Origin: Cellulomonas sp. Leaf395
GTDB taxonomy: Bacteria > Actinomycetota > Actinomycetes > Actinomycetales > Cellulomonadaceae
DNA length: 64,000 bases
Reading direction: 5' to 3'
Assembly (NCBI RefSeq): GCF_001424125.1
Contig: NZ_LMQI01000004.1
Coordinates: forward strand, 186,001 to 250,000
The translations under genes and the position numbers were made by a program. Every line of letters starts with the position of its first letter. Within the stretch, counting starts at the first letter, position 1. Below the pieces are notes generated by a model. That model worked only from the letters and a program-made list of their open reading frames with translations, searched no databases and was not told where the DNA came from. This document shows, one piece after another, positions 1 to 7,462 of the stretch.

Positions 1-1
1 C

Positions 2-502
2 ACCAGCAAGCAGTCCCGCGTCCCGCTGGCCGACCGCGGTCCCGGCTTCGGCATCCCGAGCGTGCGGGTGGACGGCAACGACGTCCTGGCCACGTACGCG
101 GTGACCGCGGAGGCGCTCGAGCGGGCGCGCTCGGGCGGTGGCCCGACGTTCATCGAGGCGTTCACGTACCGGATGGGCGCGCACACCACGTCCGACGACC
201 CGAGCCGTTACCGCTCGGCCGCCGAGGAGGAGTACTGGCGCCAGCGCGACCCGATCGACCGGCTCCGGATGTACCTGGAGGACCGCGGCGAGCTGCCGCA
301 GGACTACCTCGACTCCCTGGCTGCCGAGGGCGACGCGCTGGGTGAGCGCATCCGGATCGCGGTGCGCGCGATGGGCCGCCCGTCGCCCGCGTCGATGTTC
401 GAGCACGTCTACGCGACGCCGAACTCCGTCGTGGAGTCCGAGCGTCAGTGGTTCGAAGCGTATGAAGCATCCTTCCTGGAAGGTGAGGGGAGTCACCGAT
501 GA
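2..502 (+). CDS. 2-oxo acid dehydrogenase E1 alpha subunit (C-terminal part)
   Basis: The frame is open from the window edge, so only the last 166 residues are seen. They carry the C-terminal signature of thiamine-diphosphate E1 alpha subunits: RMGAHTTSDDPSRYR, then EYWRQRDPIDRL and a helical tail. E1 alpha and beta together decarboxylate a 2-oxo acid and pass the acyl group to lipoyl-E2. The stop codon overlaps the next start (ATGA at 499), so alpha and beta are translationally coupled. Sequence alone does not decide between pyruvate and branched-chain 2-oxo acids. No E3 gene follows E2, so the lipoamide dehydrogenase must be encoded elsewhere. Confidence 0.9.
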   Translation, partial: TSKQSRVPLADRGPGFGIPSVRVDGNDVLATYAVTAEALERARSGGGPTFIEAFTYRMGAHTTSDDPSRYRSAAEEEYWRQRDPIDRLRMYLEDRGELPQDYLDSLAAEGDALGERIRIAVRAMGRPSPASMFEHVYATPNSVVESERQWFEAYEASFLEGEGSHR

Positions 503-1485
503 CCACCATCACGTTCGCCAAGGCGATCAACCACGGCCTGCGCAAGGCGCTCGAGCAGAGCCCCAAGGTGCTGCTCATGGGTGAGGACATCGGGGCGCTC
601 GGCGGGGTGTTCCGCGTGACCGACGGGCTGCAGAAGGACTTCGGCCAGGATCGCGTGGTCGACACCCCCCTCGCGGAGTCCGGCATCGTCGGAACCGCGA
701 TCGGGCTGGCCATGCGCGGCTACCGGCCGGTGTGCGAGATCCAGTTCGACGGGTTCATCTTCCCGGCGTTCGACCAGATCACGACGCAGCTGGCCAAGAT
801 GCACTACCGGTCGAAGGGGCGGCTCACCCTCCCCGTCGTCATCCGGGTGCCGTACGGCGGCGGGATCGGTGCGGTCGAGCACCACAGCGAGTCGCCCGAG
901 GCGCTGTTCGCGCACACGGCAGGCCTGCGGGTCATCAGCCCGTCCAGCCCGGTCGAGGCGTTCACGATGATCCAGCAGGCGATCGCGTCGCCGGACCCGG
1001 TGCTCTTCTTCGAGCCGAAGGGCCGCTACTGGGAGAAGGGCGACGTCGACCTGGACGCCGCGGTCGACGCCCCGCACCCCGCGCTCGACACCGCGAAGGT
1101 GCTGCGGCCGGGGACGGACCTCACGCTCGTCGCGTACGGCCCCACCGTGCAGACCGCGCTCAAGGCCGCCGAGACGGCCGCGGCAGAGGGCACCAGCATC
1201 GAGGTCGTCGACCTGCGGACCCTGTCGCCGCTCGACACCGCGACGGTCGCGTCGTCGGTCCGCAGGACCGGCCGCTGCGTCGTCGTGCACGAGGCCCCCG
1301 TCCTCTACGGCACCGGTGCCGAGGTGGCCGCCCGCATCACCGAGGACTGCTTCTTCCACCTCGAGGCACCCGTCCTGCGCGTCGGCGGCTTCCACACCCC
1401 GTACCCGGTGGCCAAGATCGAGCACGACTACCTGCCCGGGCTGGACCGCGTCCTCGACGCGGTCGACCGCTCGCTGGCCTTCTGA
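499..1485 (+). CDS. 2-oxo acid dehydrogenase E1 beta subunit
   Basis: This 328-residue protein has the usual length of E1 beta. It shows the conserved LLMGEDIG start, DTPLAESGIVG, and the FDGFIFPAFDQI segment near the cofactor region, followed by the transketolase C-terminal domain (VLRPGTDLTLVAYG, VVHEAP). It completes the alpha2beta2 E1 decarboxylase with the preceding gene. The ATG overlaps the stop of E1 alpha, and the E2 gene begins 11 bp after its own stop, so the three genes form one operon. The family assignment is firm. Whether the substrate is pyruvate or branched-chain 2-oxo acids is not resolved. Confidence 0.93.
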   Translation: MTTITFAKAINHGLRKALEQSPKVLLMGEDIGALGGVFRVTDGLQKDFGQDRVVDTPLAESGIVGTAIGLAMRGYRPVCEIQFDGFIFPAFDQITTQLAKMHYRSKGRLTLPVVIRVPYGGGIGAVEHHSESPEALFAHTAGLRVISPSSPVEAFTMIQQAIASPDPVLFFEPKGRYWEKGDVDLDAAVDAPHPALDTAKVLRPGTDLTLVAYGPTVQTALKAAETAAAEGTSIEVVDLRTLSPLDTATVASSVRRTGRCVVVHEAPVLYGTGAEVAARITEDCFFHLEAPVLRVGGFHTPYPVAKIEHDYLPGLDRVLDAVDRSLAF

Positions 1486-1496
1486 GGAGACGCTCC

Positions 1497-3029
1497 GTGC
1501 CGACCTTCCAGCAGTTCCCGCTCCCGGACGCGGGCGAGGGCCTGACCGAGGCCGAGATCGTCGCCTGGCACGTCGCCGTCGGGGACACCGTCGAGGTCAA
1601 CCAGACGATCGTCGAGATCGAGACCGCGAAGTCGCTGGTCGACCTGCCGAGCCCGTGGTCCGGCGTCGTGACGCGCCTCCTGGTGGAGCCCGGCCAGACC
1701 GTGGACGTCGGGACGCCGATCATCGAGGTCGACACCGACCCGAACGGTCCGGCCCAGGTTGACGAGGGTCCGCCGGAGGTCACCGCGGCGGGGATCGCGC
1801 CGTCCGGCGGGGCGATCGAGCACGGCCACCGCGGCGGCGGAGACCGGCACGCGGGTGTGGAGCCCGGGGGTTCCGACGAGATCGCGGCAGCGCGCGCGGA
1901 CCGCGCAGCCGACCCGCAGCCGGAACCTGCTGCCCGGGAGGCGGTGCTCGTCGGCTACGGGCTCGCCGAGCCCACCACCGGCCGCCGCGGTCGGACCGCG
2001 GATGGCTCACCGGCCGCCACCGCGCCGTTGGCGCCGCCTGCCGCCGCGGCGCCGTCGGCACCCCCGGCCGCCGCCGCGCCGTCGGCACCCGCAGCCGCCA
2101 CCTCGTCGCAGCGCGAGGCCACCCGGCACGCGCTCGCCAAGCCCCCGGTCCGCAAGCTCGCGCGCGAGCTCGGGGTGGACCTGGACTCCATCTCGCCGAC
2201 GGGCCCCGGCGGCATCGTCACCCGCGAGGACGTGCTCGGGCGCGCGGCCCAGGCGGAGGCGCGGACCCTGGCCACCTATCCGGGCGACGACGCCCCATGG
2301 CTGGCCAGCGGGACGGTCTCCTCCGACGGTCGCCAGACGCGCGTGCCCGTGAAGTCCGTGCGCAAGCGGACCGCGGAGGCGATGGTCACCAGCGCGTTCA
2401 CGGCCCCGCACGTCACGGTCTTCCACACGGTCGACGTCACCAAGACGATGAAGCTCGTCGAGCGCCTGCGGGCCGACCGCGAGTTCGCCGACGTCCGCGT
2501 CACGCCGCTCCTCATCGCCGCCAAGGCGCTCATGCTGGCCGTCCGTCGGCACCCGGAGATCAACGGGAGCTGGGACGAGGCGACGCAGGAGATCGTCTAC
2601 AAGCACTACATCAACCTCGGGATCGCCGCGGCGACCCCCCGCGGGCTCGTCGTGCCCAACATGAAGGACGCGCACCGCCTGAACCTCAAGGACCTGGCGA
2701 GCGCCCTCGCGGACCTCACGTCGACCGCGCGCGCCGGGAAGACGTCGCCCACGGACATGTCCGACGGCACCATCACGATCACCAACGTCGGCGTCTTCGG
2801 CATCGACACGGGGACGCCGATCATCAACCCGGGGGAGGCGGCGATCCTCGCGTTCGGCGCCATCCGGGAGCAGCCGTGGGTGCACAAGGGCAAGATCCGG
2901 ATCCGGCACGTCACGCAGCTGGCGCTGAGCTTCGACCACCGGCTGGTGGACGGCGCGCTGGGCTCGCAGGTGCTCGCGGACGTCGCCCGCGTGCTGCACG
3001 ACCCGTCGCACGGCCTCGTGTGGGGCTGA
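1497..3029 (+). CDS. Dihydrolipoamide acyltransferase (E2) of 2-oxo acid dehydrogenase
   Basis: The start is the GTG at 1497, preceded by GAGGAGA; the frame is open far upstream but overlaps E1 beta there. The 510-residue protein has an N-terminal lipoyl domain with the lipoylated Lys in IETAKS, a long Ala/Pro-rich flexible linker (around residues 110-205), a peripheral subunit-binding domain (PPVRKLARELGVDL...GIVTREDVL), and the C-terminal catalytic domain ending with the acyltransferase motif FDHRLVDG. It transfers the acyl group from E1 to CoA. It has a single lipoyl domain, as in branched-chain and many actinobacterial E2 proteins. It is the last gene of the operon. Confidence 0.93.
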   Translation: MPTFQQFPLPDAGEGLTEAEIVAWHVAVGDTVEVNQTIVEIETAKSLVDLPSPWSGVVTRLLVEPGQTVDVGTPIIEVDTDPNGPAQVDEGPPEVTAAGIAPSGGAIEHGHRGGGDRHAGVEPGGSDEIAAARADRAADPQPEPAAREAVLVGYGLAEPTTGRRGRTADGSPAATAPLAPPAAAAPSAPPAAAAPSAPAAATSSQREATRHALAKPPVRKLARELGVDLDSISPTGPGGIVTREDVLGRAAQAEARTLATYPGDDAPWLASGTVSSDGRQTRVPVKSVRKRTAEAMVTSAFTAPHVTVFHTVDVTKTMKLVERLRADREFADVRVTPLLIAAKALMLAVRRHPEINGSWDEATQEIVYKHYINLGIAAATPRGLVVPNMKDAHRLNLKDLASALADLTSTARAGKTSPTDMSDGTITITNVGVFGIDTGTPIINPGEAAILAFGAIREQPWVHKGKIRIRHVTQLALSFDHRLVDGALGSQVLADVARVLHDPSHGLVWG

Positions 3030-3056
3030 GCGGCGTCGCCGTGTGAGACTCGCCGG

Positions 3057-3704
3057 ATGATCAGGACCCTCACCGAGGACGACGACCTCGAGCTCGAACG
3101 GGTCGGCTACGAGCGCGGGGACGTGCTGCGGCCGAGCACGGGCAGGCCGGACGCGCACCGGTACCGGGTCGAGGTGGCCAACCCCCTGGTGGTCGACGGG
3201 CTGGTGCTGCTGGAGGAGGACGCCGGCGCGTACCGGTTCCTGGACACCAACCGGGTCCCGCTGACCGTGCGCGACCTGCGCCGGTTCCGGGTCCTGGTGA
3301 AGGTGGCCGGAGCGCGCCCGACGAGCCACGAGGTGACCGGCGTCGCGTCGCAGCCGGAGTCGCCGGACCTCGCTGACCTGCGCGACGACGCCCTCGACAA
3401 CGACCTGCTCGACGGGGTCGACTTCGCGATCGGCACGACCGTCGGCACGACGACAGGCACAGAGGCCATCACCTTCGACGACGGCTATGCCGTCGGCTAC
3501 CGGGACGCCGGCACAAACACCACGCTGTTCGCGTCGCGGTCGTTCGCGCAGGCGCGTGCGGTGTTCCTCGACGAGGCGTGCTGGCTCGGGGCCGAGCGTG
3601 GGCGCGGGCCGTACGTCGGCCGCGACCAGGCTGTGGGCACCGAGGGCTGGACGTCCGCGCAGGTCGTCGCGGCCTACGAGCGTCGGCTGCTCGACGGTTC
3701 GTGA
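3057..3704 (+). CDS. Hypothetical protein, 215 aa
   Basis: This soluble, acidic 215-residue protein has no signal peptide or membrane segment. The N-terminal half is beta-rich (RYRVEVANPLVVDGLVLLEEDAGAYRF cut by short turns) and the middle holds an acidic DLADLRDDALDNDLLDG stretch. I do not recognise a family. It starts 27 bp after the E2 stop but has no obvious metabolic link to it. Its 3' end overlaps the 3' end of the convergent membrane-protein gene by about 31 bp. Codon use is typical of the neighbours, so the gene is probably real. Confidence 0.7.
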   Translation: MIRTLTEDDDLELERVGYERGDVLRPSTGRPDAHRYRVEVANPLVVDGLVLLEEDAGAYRFLDTNRVPLTVRDLRRFRVLVKVAGARPTSHEVTGVASQPESPDLADLRDDALDNDLLDGVDFAIGTTVGTTTGTEAITFDDGYAVGYRDAGTNTTLFASRSFAQARAVFLDEACWLGAERGRGPYVGRDQAVGTEGWTSAQVVAAYERRLLDGS

Positions 3705-4123
3705 ACGGTCCCGCTGCGGACCGGCGCGCGGCGTTCCACCAGGAGCGCCGCGACCCCCAGCACGATCGCCCCGATCTCCGAGATGGCCGACAGCCACACG
3801 GGGATGCCCACCCACTGCTCGTGCACGCCGAAGAACCCGCCGGGCGTGGTCGAGATGAGGAACGCCGTCAGGGTCGCGACGCCGAACCCGATGGCGCCCA
3901 GCAACGGCAGCCAGTGCCGCCAGACGAGCACCAGGACGCCGAGGACCAGCCCGCCGATTCCGTTGAGCAGGAACGCGGGGCCGACGACGGCGAGGGTGTT
4001 CATGCCGTTGGCCCACAGGTCCAGGTGGACCACCGCGGACAGCATCACGCACGCGGACAGGAGCGCTCGTAGGACGTCGGAGGCGGCCTGGGGGCCCGTG
4101 TGCCAGTCGCTGCGCCCACTCAT
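3674..4123 (-). CDS. Four-helix membrane protein of unknown function
   Basis: The ATG at 4123 lies 1 bp beyond the stop of the Rieske gene, giving 149 residues. Four hydrophobic segments are visible (around residues 16-35, 44-64, 70-88 and 105-124), with WLPLLGAIGFGVATLTAFLIS among them and a basic C-terminus. It is close-packed behind the Rieske lipoprotein, so both are probably on one mRNA and may act together at the membrane. I cannot assign a function. Its end overlaps the convergent 215-residue gene. Confidence 0.75.
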   Translation of the reverse strand: MSGRSDWHTGPQAASDVLRALLSACVMLSAVVHLDLWANGMNTLAVVGPAFLLNGIGGLVLGVLVLVWRHWLPLLGAIGFGVATLTAFLISTTPGGFFGVHEQWVGIPVWLSAISEIGAIVLGVAALLVERRAPVRSGTVHEPSSSRRS

Positions 4124-4124
4124 G

Positions 4125-4586
4125 TCAGGCCTTCCCGGCCAGGACCGCACCGTTGCTGACGTGCACGTCGACCTCGGGGAGCGGTGACGGTGCGGGGCCG
4201 GAGACGTTCGCGCCGGTGAGGTCGTAGACGGAGCCGTGGCACGGGCACACCAGCTCGTCCTCGTCGGGCGCGACAGTGCACTGCTGATGGGTGCAGACCG
4301 CCGACAGCGCGACGATCGTGCCCTCCTCCGGCTGGACCAGGATGAGCGGGTTGCCGTCGGCGTCCTTCGCGGAGATCGCCCCGCCCACCGGGATGTCGGC
4401 CACCTGCGCCAGGGCCCCGCCGCTCGCCGCGGGCGCCACGTCGGACGGGGTGTCCGCGCCGCCGCACGCGGCCAGCACGCCCGCCGCCGCGACGCCCATG
4501 GTCACCAGACCGGCCCGGACCAGCACCTCCCGCCGGTCCAGGCAGCCGTCGCAGGAGTGGGGGACGGACGGTGCTGTCACGGACAT
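4125..4586 (-). CDS. Rieske (2Fe-2S) lipoprotein, Tat-type signal
   Basis: The ATG at 4586 gives 153 residues. The N-terminus has a twin-arginine-like DRREVLVRAG followed by a hydrophobic stretch and the lipobox LAAC, so it is likely exported folded and lipid-anchored outside the membrane. The Rieske ligands are both present: CTHQQC and CPCHG. It is much shorter than QcrA and not next to bc1 genes, so it is a small electron-transfer Rieske protein of unknown partner. A longer frame upstream to 4748 is not supported as coding. It lies 64 bp after the exporter gene and may share its transcript. Confidence 0.88.
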   Translation of the reverse strand: MSVTAPSVPHSCDGCLDRREVLVRAGLVTMGVAAAGVLAACGGADTPSDVAPAASGGALAQVADIPVGGAISAKDADGNPLILVQPEEGTIVALSAVCTHQQCTVAPDEDELVCPCHGSVYDLTGANVSGPAPSPLPEVDVHVSNGAVLAGKA

Positions 4587-4650
4587 CGGGACCTCCGGAT
4601 CGGACCTGGTGGGGCTGACACCTGTGTCACGGTGCCGGGCCCGTCGAGGT

Positions 4651-6366
4651 TCACCCGGGTGCGGCACCAGTTCCAGGGTGCCCGCTCGGAGCCCGTTCGT
4701 CGTGGACGCGAGCCACGGCGGCCTCGTCGGCCACAACTGCCGTGACACCTCCGACGGCTGTTGTGCCTGCGGCAGTCGTGCCCGTCGCGGCCGCGGCGTC
4801 GTCGTCGAACCGGCCCTGGATGCCCGACACGTTGCGTAGCGGCAGCTCGGGGAGCATGACCGTGAGGATCACGCCGAACACCATGATGAAGGCGGCGAGC
4901 AGCAGCACGGTGTCCACCGACTGCGCGAAACCGTCGAGGAACGGCTGCGCGAGCCGCGGGTCGAGGTTGTTGATGAACGAGGAGTCGTCCAGCGACGGCA
5001 CCGTGCCGCCGCCGTTCAGCATGCCCAGCACGGGCGCGTTCGCCGGGTCGGCCGCGACCGCCGGGTCCGCGACGGCCGCCTGGAACTCCGGCGTCGTCGA
5101 GGCCGTCCGGAACGCGGCCGCGATGTTGGGGCCGACCGTCGAGAACAGCACCGACAGGAACACGGCGGTCCCCAGGGTGCCGCCCATCTGCCGGAAGAAC
5201 AGCGACGACGACGTCGCGACGCCCATGTCCCGCACATGCACGGCGTTCTGCACGGCCAGCACCAGCGGCTGCATCGTGAAGCCGAGACCGAGCCCGAACA
5301 GGATCGACACCGCGAACACGTACGGCATCGAGGTGTCGGCCTGGACCCGGGAGAAGAACAGCGCGCCCAGGCCCATGAGGACGGTGCCGATCACGGGGAA
5401 CGCCTTGTAGCGGCCGGTGCGCGAGGTCGTCTGACCAGCGACGATGGAGCCCGTCATGATGCCCAGGGTGAACGGGATGAGCGACAGGCCGGCCTCGGTC
5501 GGGGACTGGCCCTTCACGATCTGCAGGTACAGCGGGAGCGTCGCCAGGCCACCGAACATGCCCAGGCCGATCACGGTGTTGGCGGCGGCGCCCACGGAGA
5601 ACGTGCGGTTGCGGAACAGGTACAGCGGCAGGATGGCGTCGGCCTTGGCGTACCGCTCAGCCAGGATGAACGCCGCGACACCGAGCACACCGACGACGTA
5701 GCAGCCGATCGACCGCGGGGAGTCCCAGCCCCAGATCCGGCCCTGCTCGGCGACCACCAGCAGCGGGACCAGGGCGACGACGAGCGCCAGCGCGCCCGGG
5801 TAGTCGATCTTGTGGTCCACCCGCTTCAGCGGCGGCAGGTGCAGCACGCGCGCGACGACGATGATCGCGAGGATGCCGATGGGCACGTTGATGAGGAAGA
5901 CCCAGCGCCAGCCCGTGATGCCGAGGATGGTCTCCGCACCCGCGAAGAACCCGCCGACCACGGGACCGAGCACCGACGCGGTGCCGAACACCGCGAGGAA
6001 GTAGCCCTGGTAGCGGGCGCGCTCGCGGGGGGCGACGAGGTCGCCGAGGATCGTGATCGCGAGCGCCATCAGGCCACCTGCGCCGAGGCCCTGGACGCCG
6101 CGGTAGACCGCCAGCTGGTACATGGAGTCGGCGGTGCCCGCCAGCAGCGAACCCACCACGAAGATCGAGATCGAGATCAGGTACAGCGGCTTGCGGCCGT
6201 AGATGTCGGAGAGCTTGCCGTACAGAGGCGTCGAGATCGTCGCTGTCAGCAGGTACGCGGTGGTCACCCACGCCTGCAGGGACAGGCCGTGCAGGTCGTC
6301 GCCGATGGTGCGGATAGACGTCGCGACGATCGTCTGGTCGAGCGCGGCGAGGAACATGCCGAGCAT
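4651..6366 (-). CDS. MFS drug exporter, DHA2 (14-helix) type; N-terminus cut off by a stop codon
   Basis: The open frame encodes 571 residues of an EmrB/QacA-type proton-drug antiporter. It has FLAALDQTIVATSIRTI in helix 1, motif A (GKLSDIYGRKPL) and RGVQGLGAGG, then about 14 membrane segments and a variable Ala/Thr-rich tail. The first available ATG lies inside helix 1 and has no good ribosome site. The natural start is probably the ATG at 6459, preceded by GAGAAGG, but an in-frame TAG at 6391-6393 separates it from the rest. The gene may be a recent pseudogene, may restart poorly at 6366, or may carry a sequencing error. Confidence 0.8.
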   Translation of the reverse strand: MLGMFLAALDQTIVATSIRTIGDDLHGLSLQAWVTTAYLLTATISTPLYGKLSDIYGRKPLYLISISIFVVGSLLAGTADSMYQLAVYRGVQGLGAGGLMALAITILGDLVAPRERARYQGYFLAVFGTASVLGPVVGGFFAGAETILGITGWRWVFLINVPIGILAIIVVARVLHLPPLKRVDHKIDYPGALALVVALVPLLVVAEQGRIWGWDSPRSIGCYVVGVLGVAAFILAERYAKADAILPLYLFRNRTFSVGAAANTVIGLGMFGGLATLPLYLQIVKGQSPTEAGLSLIPFTLGIMTGSIVAGQTTSRTGRYKAFPVIGTVLMGLGALFFSRVQADTSMPYVFAVSILFGLGLGFTMQPLVLAVQNAVHVRDMGVATSSSLFFRQMGGTLGTAVFLSVLFSTVGPNIAAAFRTASTTPEFQAAVADPAVAADPANAPVLGMLNGGGTVPSLDDSSFINNLDPRLAQPFLDGFAQSVDTVLLLAAFIMVFGVILTVMLPELPLRNVSGIQGRFDDDAAAATGTTAAGTTAVGGVTAVVADEAAVARVHDERAPSGHPGTGAAPG

Positions 6367-6390
6367 CAGACCGCCGAGGATCGTGAGGAT

Positions 6391-6459
6391 CTAGCGGTGC
6401 GTCGGGGGCACGAATGTCCGGGGCTCGGTGACGCCGGCGGTGGAGTGCTGTGGGGGCAT
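6391..6459 (-). pseudogene. Severed 5' end of the MFS exporter gene, ending in an amber codon
   Basis: From the ATG at 6459 (GAGAAGG 4 bp upstream) 22 codons read to THR and then TAG at 6391-6393. After it the same frame continues ILTILGGLMLGMFLAALDQ without interruption into the exporter. In related DHA2 exporters this spot commonly reads HRQIL. A CAG to TAG change would therefore explain the stop with one transition. The upstream peptide has no other plausible function. Confidence 0.7.
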
Positions 6460-6664
6460 CAGGCCTTCTCGACCGGGGGGAATGATTGCGCGGGACAACC
6501 TATGGGACGCAACAACGGTGCACCCGCGACGTGTTTCCCGCCACAGAGACTCTCGTCCCGTGGCCGGGGGCGGACGATTGCGTCGGCGGGGAGGACGTGC
6601 CAGCTACCGTGTCCGGCATGCCCACGCTCGTGACCAGCCCCTGCGCCTCGCGCGCGGAGCGGTT

Positions 6665-7390
6665 GTGGCCGTCGTGACCGCCGCGCTCGCGGCCCTCGCG
6701 CACGCCCTGGCAGGCGGGTCCGCGACCACGCTCCGCGCCGTGCACCGCAGGAGGCGTCCGATCGTCGGGCTCGTCGCATCGGCGCTCGCCCTGGCGGCGG
6801 TCGTCCTCGGGGCGCCCGCGGCCCAGGCGCACAACGTCCTGCAGAGCACCGACCCCGCCGCCGGCTCCACCGTCCCGTTCGTGCCGGAGGTCCTCTCCCT
6901 GACGTTCAACGAGCCCGTGCTGGCCGTCGGGACGACGATCATCGTCCGCACCTCCGACGAGACCGTGGTGAGCTCCGGACCCCCGGTCCTCGTCGACAAC
7001 ACCGTCTCGCAGGCCGTCACCGGCGAGCTGCCCGCCGGCGAGTACACGGTCCTGTACCGGGTCACGTCGGCCGACGGGCACCCCATCGAGGACCAGTTCC
7101 GGTTCACCGCCGCGGAGGCCACGTCCTACGGGGTCGCGACGCCCGAGCCGACGACGAGCCCGTCGCCGACGAGCTCCGCCGAGGTCGTGGCGACCGAGTC
7201 GGCCGCGCCCAGCCCCTCGCCCACCCCGACCGAGGCGCCCGCCGCCGAGGGCAGCGTCTCCGGGGCTGTCCTCGTGGGCATCGCTGTCGCGCTCCTGGTG
7301 GTCGGCGGGGTCGTCGCGTGGCTGCTTCTGAGGCGTCGCCCGCCCGGGTCGCCGACGGAGCCGCCTGAGGGTTCGCCGCCGGGTTCGTGA
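6665..7390 (+). CDS. Secreted, membrane-anchored CopC-domain copper protein
   Basis: The mature protein begins after a signal peptide ending AAQA with HNVLQSTDPAAGS, the CopC fold with its N-terminal His copper ligand. It continues with LTFNEPV and YTVLYRVTSADGHPIEDQFRF, a Ser/Thr/Pro-rich spacer, a C-terminal membrane helix (VLVGIAVALLVVGGVVAWLLL) and an RRR stop-transfer. The start is uncertain: GTG 6665 (GGAG 5 bp upstream), GTG 6674, or GTG 6740, which gives a standard 30-residue signal peptide. A 19-codon frame (ATG 6618) ends at 6677, overlapping GTG 6674. It sits just upstream of CopD/CtaG, as is usual for copper delivery to the periplasmic face. Confidence 0.85.
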   Translation: MAVVTAALAALAHALAGGSATTLRAVHRRRRPIVGLVASALALAAVVLGAPAAQAHNVLQSTDPAAGSTVPFVPEVLSLTFNEPVLAVGTTIIVRTSDETVVSSGPPVLVDNTVSQAVTGELPAGEYTVLYRVTSADGHPIEDQFRFTAAEATSYGVATPEPTTSPSPTSSAEVVATESAAPSPSPTPTEAPAAEGSVSGAVLVGIAVALLVVGGVVAWLLLRRRPPGSPTEPPEGSPPGS

Positions 7391-7462
7391 GCGGGCCTCC
7401 GAGGTCATCCGCGTGACCGACGGCATGTCGGACCGGTCGTCGTGGCGACCTACGCTGGTCTG

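Noticed and set aside
732..1496. Upstream extension of the E2 frame
   Set aside because: It overlaps E1 beta entirely and has shadow-frame composition; the GTG at 1497 begins a standard lipoyl domain.
2007..4052. Long antisense open frame opposite the E2 region
   Set aside because: It has Arg/Gly/Ala-rich composition typical of antisense frames in GC-rich DNA, no homology to any family I know, and lies opposite well-supported genes.
4587..4748. N-terminal extension of the Rieske protein
   Set aside because: It adds an unstructured segment before the Tat/lipoprotein signal, which must lie at the N-terminus to function.
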